NCBI GenBank assembly: GCA_947396885.1
Contig: OX377202.1
Coordinates: forward strand, 61,096,034 to 61,160,033
Direction of reading: 5' to 3'
From: Heligmosomoides polygyrus polygyrus
Taxonomy: Eukaryota > Nematoda > Chromadorea > Rhabditida > Heligmosomidae
Length of the DNA stretch: 64,000 nt
Shown: positions 33,501 through 45,500 of the stretch, one piece after another
Layout: each line of letters begins with the position of its first letter
Position numbering within the stretch: position 1 is the first letter of the stretch
Position numbers and translations under genes: made by a program
Notes under the pieces: model-generated
Database searches by the model: none
Seen by the model: the letters and a program-made list of their open reading frames with translations, nothing else
What the model was told of the DNA's origin: nothing

Positions 33501-36500
33501 CTTTAAGGCCGTCCTATGTGGAAGTCCCAGGACCACCGGTGGTGTCGTCAGAACTTGGCACTACGAAGCCTGGACGACGAAAGGTCGACATGCAGGCATG
33601 GCTGACGAACGATGTAAAAGAAAAAGTTCGAGAGAAGAAAGCGCTTTATCATGTGTTTCTCGGCGGCAATACAGCTAATAACTGGCAAAAGTACCACGAA
33701 GCGAAAAAAAGCTGCCAAGAAGGCTGTGCCGTTGCAAAAGCCGCTCATTACAATGATGTCTACGAAAAGCTTGAGTCGCGCGATGGTGACGACTTGTGAA
33801 AAACCGTCATCGCCAATCCGAGGATATAGAAAAGTTCTTTAGCATCAATCATGAGAACGGCCGTCTTCTAACAGAGCGCAAAAAGGCCTTGAAGAGATGG
33901 TGCGATTATTTCGAGGGCATTTCGACTGAAGAGTTCCCTTATCCGGCCGTCCCTTTTGTGGTTCCTATCCACGGTCCCGTCCACAAAGTCACTGTGGAGG
34001 AAACTGACGCGGCTCTGAGAATGATGAGACCGGGCAAGGCGACTAGTCCAGATGACTTGCCGGCTGATTTATGGAAGTCGAAGTTCTGGTACTCTGCTGA
34101 GTTGTTGGCCAAGTTTTTCAACCAGGTTGTAGCGGAGAAGAAGGTGCCTGATGTTTGGCAGGAAAGTACGACGATCCCTATGTGGAAGAAGAAGGGCAGC
34201 CCTTCAGACTGCTCAAATTACCGTCCGATTCGGTTGCTTTCGCACAGCATGTAGATCTTCGAGCGAATCCTCGATTGCAGGATTCGCGAAATCGTCAAGC
34301 TTTCCAGCAATCAGTGCGGCTTCGTGGCTGGTTGTGGCACTATCGATGCCATACACGCCGTCCGCCTCCTGGTGAAAGGTGGAGAAGCGTCGCGAGAAGC
34401 AGAAACCGGTGCATATATCCTTTCTCGACTTTGAGAAGGCCTCCGATCGCGTACCGCGTGAGGTTATATGGTACGCCCTACGACAGCCCGGTGTTCCCGA
34501 AGAACTTGTAGAGTGGGTGCGAATGCTATACTCTTGTCCAAAGAGTCGTGTGCAAGTTGCAGCAGGAACCTCGACGGAGTTTCCTATCTCTGTTGGGGTG
34601 CACCAAGGATCTGCGCTTTCCCCACTCCTCTTTGTTGTCGTAATGGATGCCATTACGCGAGGGAGAAGCCCGTCCCTTGGATGTTGCTTTATGCTGATGA
34701 CGTGGTGCTCTCCTGCGAAAACAAGATGATCTCGAGCGAGAGGTGCAAGCTTAGTGCGACCGCCTGGCGATGTTCGGACTCAAATTGAACGTCAAGAAGA
34801 CCGAGTACTTGACGAATAATGTGAACGAGTCCGGTTCCATTATGATTAACGGTACTGACTTGCACGCACTTCGGTGTTTAAATACTTGGAATCAGCAATA
34901 GCCTCTGATGGCAGTCTGATGGTTGAAGTGAACTACGCGTGAGTGCAGCTTGGTCAAAGTGGCACTCGTTGACTGGAGTACTCTGCGACAAGAAGATGCA
35001 AGAGCGCTTAAAGTCGAAGATCTGTAAAACCGTCGTGTGGCCGGTAGCGATGTACGGAGCTGTGTGTTGGTCTGCGACAAAGGAAACGGAAAGTAGCCTC
35101 AGCGTAATGGAAACGAAGATGCTGCGCTGGATGGCGGAGTCACGCGCATGGACCGCATCCGAAACGATGCTATTCGGCAGAAGTTCTGAGTCGCGCCGAT
35201 AGCTGACAAGATGCGAGAAGCTCGCCTGGGATGGTACGGCCACGTTCTGCGTGGAAAGGAAGACAGCGTCCGTAAGATAGGCCTTAATTTCGAGTGTCTG
35301 GGAAGCGGTCTAGAGGGCGCCCGAAGCAGCGCTGGGTTGATACGTTACACAACGATAAAGTAGCTGGTGTCCACCCTGGTCTAGCATGGGACCGGGAAAG
35401 ATGGCGACATGGCACCAGAAGAGCGGACCCCGCCATGAAGCGGGACAAACGCTGAGGAAGAAGAAGATTAGGCACTTCGGATTGGGACTCCCATGATCTG
35501 AAGATCCTAGGGGACAAAGTGTTGATCAGCACAAGCTTCGACATCACTGAACCGTCTGGAGAGCTGAGAGTAGTGGTGAGGGGGGGGGGCGGAGGTCTGG
35601 ATGGCTTCGTTCCGCAAAACTACTCACCTGATTTTAAGGAACGTAGAGCTCATTGGAACATAGTAAGGTTCTCAAATATTGCCTTTTGTGCTGCTAGGAA
35701 TGGAGGAAAGCTGAATAGGTAGAACAGCTAGCTTGATGTGTCTTTGGCCTAGTGATACTGCAACATTGCGCGAAGCGCGCAAGTGCGAGGCACCCGATAG
35801 GCATGACGGAGCTAGTATGTGAAAATATGCAGCTGAAACCAACTAACCAACTAAAAATACCTCTGCGGTTTAAAGCATGCTTAGACTGAAACAGAGACAT
35901 GTTATCAAAGCCTTCAGATTCGCCAATAAGGAGGTTGCGATACCGATAAAGTACCTATAGGTGAGTAGATAGACCTAAGCTGTGACCTTGGCAGTCGGAG
36001 ATACAACCTAAGTCTGCCTCCTCCACTCATCGTTAATGGAACATCAGAAAACTTTATGGCTTCAGTGGGAAATCTCTTTGTGAGAATTTTAAAAAGCATG
36101 ATTGTCTTGGAGATTTATATCTGTGGGCACCCGAACTTTTAGATGAATTCCAAGGTTATTTCTGTTTCGTAGTTGCAGGCTGTACGAGGACCACTTTCTC
36201 GTGCTTTCCTTGCAAGGGATATCATTCTGAGCCAAGACGAGGTTGATGCGCTTTGCCTCCAAGTGAATCTGGAAGAAGTTGGGTCTGATTTCCTATTTTC
36301 TCAACATGGCTGCTTACTGCTTGATCCCACGATATTTTGGCAACGTTCTATGGATAAGTTCATGGCGGTTCGTGCTTAGTCTCTAGCCTCTCATTATGAG
36401 TTGGATCCTCATTGTTCACAGTTTTAGGACACCAATGTTCTGGCAACGTTATTCTCACGTGAGTGTTCACCGGTTATGTGCCTTCGAGATTTGCTTCTTG

Positions 36501-39500
36501 GGATTCCGACAACGTTCACTGGAATCAAACCGGCGTACAGAAGCAATAGGAAGAGAAGTTGGTGCACGAGCATTCCTGTAACCATTGAGTCAGTGTGATT
36601 AGAATGTTTATTTTCAGCCATAGATTTTTCACTGACCTTGTTCCTAGCTCGGTACGATCGTGACATGAGGAGTTCGCTTCTGAAGAGCATGACATCTCGG
36701 AAAGAGTTTGACTCTGCTTCACTGCATTCAGAGGAAGGAAACCAGTTCGCTCATGTTTTCTACAGACACCGGAAAGCATTCACCGACTATCTTCCTCTAC
36801 TTACGTCATACGCAATTTTCACGGTAATCACATTTACACTGCTTTTATCCAACGATGATTGCTTATTGGAAATAGGTATGATAGTATTTACGGATGTTGC
36901 TGATCCTCACGCACGATAGCGTAGCACATGGTTTTATTTATTTGTTGTGAGTGACGGAGCCGAAACAAAATAACAATCTCATCCCGAATCTTAGGCAAGC
37001 ACGGTTGCATAGATCTCGGCCGGATGAAATAAACTTAACTTTAAACAATAAATTTAGCAAAGTGCTTGTTGAAGGTGACATAACACGGTGACCAGTCAGA
37101 AGATCGAAGAACACAACGAGAACCGGGTCGAGTTCTAAACCTGAAAACGTTGACCTGACCAACGTTTTGGCTGATGCAGTTCTAAGTTTTACATCAGCAC
37201 CTCTTGTATGAGAGGAAGTGGGGATGAAGAAATCAGGGATCCTTGTTTTGGTTAAGCCTTCAAGCATTTTTCTAACACAAAGTTTTATCGATTTTCCAGG
37301 AACTAAAAAACTCGTTAAGAATCAAAGTGTACTGTCATGGTCCATCATTCTTCTCCACTTTTCGGGTAGACTTCTGATGTCAGAGGTGTATAATTTTGCT
37401 CGAAGAGCCTCTTCATTTCAACGATCTATTAAATGGCATTGGAGGGCGACAAGGGAAGGTGGTAGTCTGTTGGCGCAAGGCTTGAACCGTACGATGGGTA
37501 GGGCAGCAGATCCCACCAAAGTCTGGCAGCTTCTGGCCAGTCCTCCTTGGAATGTTTGGACAAGCGTTGTCCTCCGGAATCGAACCATGCTGTGATTCGA
37601 GTGCTTCTCTTAGGTTTTGGCGCCCAGTCCATCCGGCTTCTGATAGCACAGGTCTGCGGTGTTGGTTGCGTTGCTTTGCTGCAGCTCGGTGATGAATGAC
37701 GCCTTCGCAATGCGACCAAATGCAAAACATAACCTTCAGCAAATGGAGAGAGCACTGCCTTCGGCTGCGCTCGCGCTGGTCACTCTTGTCAACTCAGTGT
37801 CGACTGCGCTTGATTTTGACATACAGACACCACTTCTTATCTCCTGTGACGATGGACATCATCCAGCTATTCGTGCACCTGCACGAGAACAAATGGGTAG
37901 CCACCTCCTCACGTCGGCGGCGTTCCGTTAGGCGCCTTTTATACTTGCGCCGCCCCGCGGCGCGGCGCGATCAGTCGGCAGACTCGGTGTAGTGTGGGGG
38001 ATTTCACCGTTTCGACCAAACTTCTCCTATTTGAAAGAAGTGGGTATTTAGGGTGCTGATCACGAGTCTGACATCGTTTTTTGAAGTTACAGACGATTAC
38101 TAGGTTGCATGATTAGGGAGTTTGGGCGAAATCGGTGACCATGACCTTAGCCCGTACCATCTGTAACCTAGGAAGAGAACGGAGATCTGTAGACATTCAG
38201 GAAGCTTCATATACCACGCCAAAGATAGGCTTAGTGCACAGTGACCCCAGAATGACCATATGAGAAAGAATTTTGAGTGATTCTCGACGACGAGTACCTT
38301 CCAGTAGTTTTACAATTGAACCCGCACATATCGCAAAATAAAGAGTGGTTTAAAGCCGTTTGCATTGCAGGGGATTCGACTCAATACCACACTCACCAGT
38401 TTCAACCGTAGGTTGAGCGAACGACTTCGACTCCAGGCTTAAGAGAGGATTCGTCGCTCCCCGTAGGAATCCCACGACAAACATTGACAAGATGCATTGC
38501 GCTGATCAGCCAAAAAATTCTTTCTGTTTTGGTCCCTCAATGACTCGTGGACCGTTTCCGGAGCACGGGCCGTAGTGCGCAGATGCTCGTGGCCGCGCGT
38601 CGCTGACGCTCCCCTTTCTAACTGCAATCGCGCAGCGGCGCGTCAAATTCGGGGCGCGGCGCGACTGGCCGCGCCGCTCCCCAAATTGACGCGCCGCGCC
38701 GCGGCGGGAGTATAAAAGGCGCCTTAAGCTGCATGCACACTCAGCAGCGGCGGCAGCGGCAGCCGTGATTAAGGACCTGTTCATACTTCGCTACAGCAGC
38801 GACAAGAGCGTAGCGCGCGTGGCGTGCGCGCCGTGCAGCGCGCGGAAGTATGAACAGGCGACAGCAGCGAGGAGATCGACAAGAGCGACTGGAGCGACAG
38901 TGCCGGCGCTCGAGTATGAACACTTTCTGGCGGCGGCGCGCTCTGTTTTAATCGATTCGTATGTTTTGCATGGGCGGACGAGGGCGCAGCGCGCGTGGCG
39001 TGCGCGGCGACAAGAGCGACAAGAGGACTGGAGCGAGAGCGCCGGCGCTCGAGTATGAACACTTTTCGGCGGCGCTCGCTCCGTTTTAATCGATATGCAT
39101 ATTTTGCACGGGCGACAAGTCCCTCTTGTCACGAAGTATGAACAGGCCCTAAGCACAGGGGCATCGATTTGGCAGATATCGATGCCCCTATACCTAATCA
39201 CGACTGCCTCTGCCGAGTGTGCATGCGGCTTTAGGTAACGGGAACCCACTGCGCCAGCGGTAAAGTGTATTCCTAGCGTGTCAATACTGCTGTGTCAAAC
39301 GAGCACCACTCGGCTACTAACGACAGCGGAAGCGGCGTTGCTCCGCGTCAACGGTGGATCAGCGGGCCTCTGAATGATAAATGACTAAAGCCGTATAATT
39401 GTGACAGTTTAATTATAAATGTATGGAAAACAAAGAATTGGTTTTGTTTGGTTATACCCTTGCTGACGTTGAAGCCATCGCTGCGGAAGCGAGCGAACCA

Positions 39501-42500
39501 ATTTAGTGCAGTGTGTTTGGACACTGCAGCTTTCTCGAAGGCACTATGGATATGAAGACTGGAGGTAGCTACTAGTTCGCCAGATTTGAGGTCATATAGT
39601 AGAAGGAGAGCGCGTGGAGCAGAGTCGGAGGTGTCCTCTGTCGCGTACCATGATTCCAGATTTCTATTTCGGATTTCCCTCCAACCAAGCCTTCCATCCC
39701 TGCGTGGGCGGGTGAATTGGTGCCAGACTTGTCTGAGAGGGATAAAACACTGACTTATCTATTGGATGGCGACCGTAAGGCATTATGTAGTCCAAATACT
39801 CATTCAATTTGCCTCCACAACGTTGCATAAAGGTAGAATGCATGGCACCACCCAGGATGGACCGGACCGTCTGACGCCTTTATCCTGTCCGCGAATGGAC
39901 TCCTTCAAAAGCTCCATCTTCCTGCACAGGGCTGGCTATTTATGAGTGATTATTGGAGAGTATTGATAGACTTGCACGTACTTGATCTACTTAAATACTC
40001 AGAAAAGAATTGGTCCGACGCTGTGTGAGGAAGAAAAAGACCTTCAAAAACGGCAAGAACTTTTCCTACTGCCTAATACATATCGAACTATACCGGTTGT
40101 ATTGAACCCTTAAGAATCAGTTTCACTGCTAAGACTCAATTTCTTAGTATCGCACTAACCAATCATTTCCAGCTTCTTTGTTACCCTGTAGACATGAGCT
40201 GTCTTCATTCTCCATATCCTACTCTATGCAATTTGAAGATAAATGTCCATCTGAATGAGCAGGGAGTCCTGTTAAATTGCAATGACGACTAGTTTTTCTT
40301 AAACTGTATGCTGCTGGCATTCAGCTCCATTTCCAGGAAAAATTGTATGGGTCCTATGGTTTCTAGAAGGAGTTATGCTGTTCATGAAAGCAACATGTAA
40401 GAATATATATGTTTCGAAGAATTATCCGGGAGATTTCTGTCTCCGAAGAAATTTGAGCTTCTGCGAATGACGTCAATTAAAGCGGAATGAAATAATTTCG
40501 CGAGGGTGCTAACTCTTTTATGCATCATACCGCAGGTACAATGCAAACCATGCGGTGCAGTAATCGGCGGTGGTACTTTTAAACGATTTGTGTGGATGGA
40601 TATTGATATGTCCAGTTAGCTAAGCGAGTTCTCTGTTGATTCGACACCCCTGTTGAAGGTTGAAGCTCTTAGTATTCCATGGAAATTAGCTGTTTTCAGT
40701 TCTACTTGTACTACTCCGCTCGAAAATTCGAGATGGTGGCGTCGCGCTGGAGTCTCGCCTTTGCGGCCGCTTTCGCTGTTGGTGCTACGCTTGTGATGAC
40801 AACCGGTATGTTTACCTTGGTGCAGTTGTCATGTTCACATTTCGTTCACAGTTCAGTTTCACTATACGTTTTCTAGGAGTCTGTGCTCACTTAGAACTAA
40901 GTCCGACTCTGTGGGGAGCCGAAATATTCCCCTACATCGCCCTTATCTTGGGACTGGAAAACACACTTTGCATAACACGGTACGCTGTTTCTCATGCTTG
41001 AAACGACTGTACTGAATAGATATTTTCCTGTGCAGGGCTGTTGTGTACACACCTCCTTCGCTTGATGTTTCTTCGCGGATTGCTCATGGCCTCGCCCAGG
41101 AGGGATACTCGCTTTGTAAATATTTTGTCATGGAGCTCTCGTTTCTTGCTGCCGGGTATGCAACTCGAATTGCTGAAATTCAAGAGTTCTGCATGTTTGC
41201 CTTTATTGGACTCGTAATCGACTTCTACATGCAGGTATTTATTTTAGGACAGTAGCAGTAGGTGGAACCCATACCTTCTGTTCAGATGTTCTTCTATGCT
41301 CCGTGCCTTACGTTTGACCTTCACCGTCTCAGTCCAGAGGAGAAACGGAAATTTGCGTTCAAACTGTTCAACACAGACATTCCTCATCTGAATGACTTTG
41401 TTCCAGTCAGGTGCCAAGCACTTCAGAGAGTTTGCTGCGCTGCTGTTTTCATCGAGGACTAACTATATTCAGGTGCCCTATGCGAAAATGGTGGCCAGCT
41501 TTCTTCGAATCAAAGAGAATGAAGAAGAGGACGCTGTCCGAATCGCAGCTTGATGAACGAGATATAACCGAGGATACCACAGATAGAAAAGGTTTGAGTG
41601 CAAGTTCGCTGCCACTTCAAGCTCCTCTTTCCTTCCAGCCTTTGATTTTTAAATCCAAGCTGTTGATTGGCAACGACACGCGCAACGGCATTGGATAGAG
41701 ATGTGCGGCTTGTTAAAATGATAAAGCGCCTCGTAACACTCACAAGGTTATATTCAAGATTGTCTTCCTTATGAAATTTACAAGCTTAGTCAGCATTGTA
41801 TTCTCCGTTCAAGTCAATGGTCCTTTGCCTTTAGCGACCAGGTACAGATGCCGCTCAGCTCGCAACCCGAGCTTGTCGCCAATATCTTCATTATGGTGGC
41901 CTTTGCCACAGCCGCTGCTCTTTTGCCCGGTTTCTTCACTTCCTTGCACTTGCGCCAGTTATCGGCTGTCTTTTCACGTGTTGTAGCGGTTTTTTCTCTC
42001 ACCAGGGAATGCCGTCAGCTTCCTTTGGAACTTCGGATTGAGACCTATATCACGTGAAAGAGCTCGAAACGCTGATCACAGATATGTAGACCAAATTTGC
42101 TAAATGGATCTCCTAAGCGAGTTATGGCCGGCGGGAGCCGCAATGTATTCCATGTGTTGGGCGCGCTCAATCAGCGCTGGGCGCAGTATTGCGCGGAAAT
42201 CAGCTGTTCGGCTATCAGCACCATCAGTAGTGGCGGCGGCGCAGTGGTAGAGTGCTCGCTCCAAAGAATCGGGTTCATTGGTTCGGTTCCCATCGCCGAT
42301 GGATCTTTTGCATTTTGTGATCTATCTTCGACGAGGACCTATAATCTCATTTTTAGCACGATTTTGAGCGAGCGGCTAGTGGCGACTTGCAGTTACGTCT
42401 ATTTGAAGACGGATACGTGTTTCAGGTAAAATGTTTTATTCATGACGTGAAGCAAGTCAGAAATTCAAATCAAAACAAAATAAAAAGTAAAAATAAAATC

Positions 42501-45500
42501 AAAGATCAACAAAACTTAATAAACATAATAAATAAAAAATAAAGGCACTAGTTAACAGTTCCGACTCCACTGACACGACTTCGGTCGAAAAAATTTTTTT
42601 CGCTGAAACATCGTCTAGGGGGGTTATTTGGGGTGCTGATCACGAATCTGACCGTTTTTCACGATTCGATCGGAGACCACCCATACCTTTAACTAGGGTG
42701 GTCCAGGCTGAGTCACCGATTCCGCTGGGCACTAGTTAAAAGTTCCGGCTTCACCGACACGACTTCCGCCGAACGGTTGTAGCAACGGTATGGGTGGTCT
42801 CCGACCGAATCGTGAAAAACGGATGTCAGATTCGTGATCAGCACTCCAAATAACCTCCCTAGACGAAGTTTCAGAGAAAAAAATTTCTTTCGACCGAAGT
42901 CGTGTCGGTGGAGTCGGAACTTTTAACTAGTGTCTTTACTTTTTATTCATTATGTTTATTAAGTTTTGTTGATTTTTGATTTTATTTTTACTTTTTATTT
43001 TGTTTTGATTTGAATTTCTGGCTTGCTTCACGTCATGAATAAAACATTCAACCTGAAACACGTTTTCTTCTTCAAATAGACGTAAATGCAAGTCGCCACT
43101 AGCCGCTCGCGCAAAAATGTGCTAAAATGAGATTATAGGTCCTCGCCGAAGATAGATCACAAAATGCAAAAAACCCGCCAGCGGCGGGAACCGAACCAAT
43201 GAACCCAATCCTTTGCAGCGAGCACTCTACCACTGCGCCGCCGTTGCTGCTGACGGCGCTGATAGCCAAACCGCTGATTCCCTCGCAATACTGCGCCCAA
43301 CGCTGATTGAGCGCGCCATGGAAGACATCGCGGCTTCCGCCGGCCATAACTCGCTTAGGAGATCCATTTAGCAAATTTGTTCTACATATCTGTGATCAGC
43401 GTCTCGAGCTCTTTCACGTGATATAGATCTCAATCCGAAGTTCCATGGGAAGCTGACGGCATCCCTGGTCAGAGCTTTGCCTTCACATAGTCTATCCTCA
43501 GCCATGCCTGCTTGACAATTTTGCACCGATCAGGCTTTCTGCACCAGAATTCCTGTCGTGCAGCTTGATGTAACGCATCGACAGCTTTCCTCCAAGTTTC
43601 AGCGAAAGTCGAGGCCGCCAATAACCGTACGCGACATATTACTGTTGCTTCTTAATTCACCAACAATTGCTCTCCAATTATTGCCATGTCGCCCCGCCCG
43701 ACCTGCTTCAAGTGATCTTCAGAGTTCAAATAGCTGTGTGTGAAGATTAGGAATCAAAAATCAATATATGTGTCTCATGAAAGATCGTGATAAACAGAAG
43801 TCTCCTTGATGGAAGTGTTCGAATATTCGATACTTTGAAAACCGAATAACGTTTGACAATTCGGCTTTTTTCTTTGAGATACCAAAGATATTTCACCTAT
43901 TTGAAAACTGGAGTTTCTGAAACCGAGTAATATTCGGTTTTGGAAATTTTGATGTTTTAAAACCTCGGACATATTAGCTCATTCGAAAACCTGCATTTTT
44001 TCGAAACAAGAATATAGCTACTGCTGCTGCTTCAGCGTACGGGCTAACAAGGGAACTGTCTGAACGGTGCCGAAACGACAAGAACGAGTACTATAGGGAG
44101 AATCTCCGTCCTCCAAATAGTAACAGAACATGTTTTGCTTTTGCCGAATCCTTGAGGCAAACGAGTACGAGGGTATAATGGTTAAGGGTCCGCAGAGATA
44201 GGAAACAGTAAGTACTAAAAACATCTTGCCGTAGCAAACTCCAAAAAGAAGTTCAGAAATCTCTATGGAAATGCGATATTATAGCAAAAGTGCAACAACT
44301 CGACGTAGCATGGGAACGGAGCCCTCGACCTCACAAACATGAGGCATCCCCTCCACCACTGCGCCACCCAGTCCACAACACCGGCGTCTTACGCTCCCGT
44401 TATGAGCTTGCTCTGCGGAGCCTTAACCATTACACCTCCCTACTCGTTTGCCTGAAGGATTCGGCAAAGACAAAACGTGTTCTGCTACTATTTGGAGGGC
44501 GGGGATTCTCCCTATAGTACTCGTTCTTGCCGTTCCGGAGTACCGTTCACACAGTTCCGTTGTAAGTGGCAGTGGAAAGGGTCATGTCTGAGGCATAACT
44601 TCATGGCATACTTCCTAACACGCCGTTCATTTTCCTAACACATCACGCCATTCCTTTTTTGCCGTGTGACGGGCGTTCTCCGGTATTATGAAGAACTCCA
44701 ACAGCATAGACTCTGGAAGAGCCAAGCGAAATTGCAGGCGCTTCTTTTTCTTGGATAGGACCCTCCCTTCATATGAGAAGCTATGCAAGAGACAAGATCT
44801 TCCAGGGAATTATGAAGCTTTTGAAAAATTTCTCAAGTTACATCTGAAGCCATAACTTACTGATGCCTTAGACGTCGTCCATCATTTACCTTTTCACCTA
44901 GATAATATGTGTAGATTGTATTTGCTTTTCTCGTTTGGTGATTTTTGATACAGATTGTGCACGATTGGTCTTGTAGTCGTGTAAATAATTAGAGGAACTT
45001 TCTCTTCGTGTACTTTAGCTTTCTGCTGGGTTAGAGCGATTTTCACGTTCTAGTCTCTCGCGATTTTGGTTCACGTACGGAATCTGTCTCTCGCATGTAC
45101 GCTCACGCTCTCCTTCGGAAAGTCATTCCTATATGTTGGAAAGGGCTGCACTCGAAGCGGCACTGATTCAAATGCCTTCTTTAACAAGAAAAGGTGAAGC
45201 GTATATCTGAACGGGGAGAGCGAGTATACGAAGAATCACCACCTCTCAAGCAGTATGAAAATGTGTTCATTTTTTGTCAAGTTGTTAATCTCAAGAAGTA
45301 TGGGGTGCTTGTAGTTACAATGGAATTCGAGGGTCTTGTACTCCCTTGATGCTCCTGCCGGCAAGTGGCTCGTAGCGCAGTGGATAGTGGCGTTGCTTCA
45401 TGGGTGGGAGGTCGGGGGTTTGACTCTCCTGCTCTGTTGCATTTTTGCATTTTATCTGGTTGGTTGAGATTTGAAGGTTTCTGACATTCATACCATCTTA

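Noticed and set aside
35466..35472. TTAGGC as telomeric repeat
   Set aside because: Only a single isolated hexamer; nematode telomeres have long tandem runs.
41592..41698. Extension of SCAP exon 11 to the stop at 41698
   Set aside because: A GT donor at 41592 gives a clean phase to exon 12 at 49090; continuing would end SCAP before TM7.
41848..42057. Hydrophobic ORF resembling a membrane segment
   Set aside because: It does not align with SCAP, overlaps the end of foldback C1, and SCAP TM7 is found at 49269.
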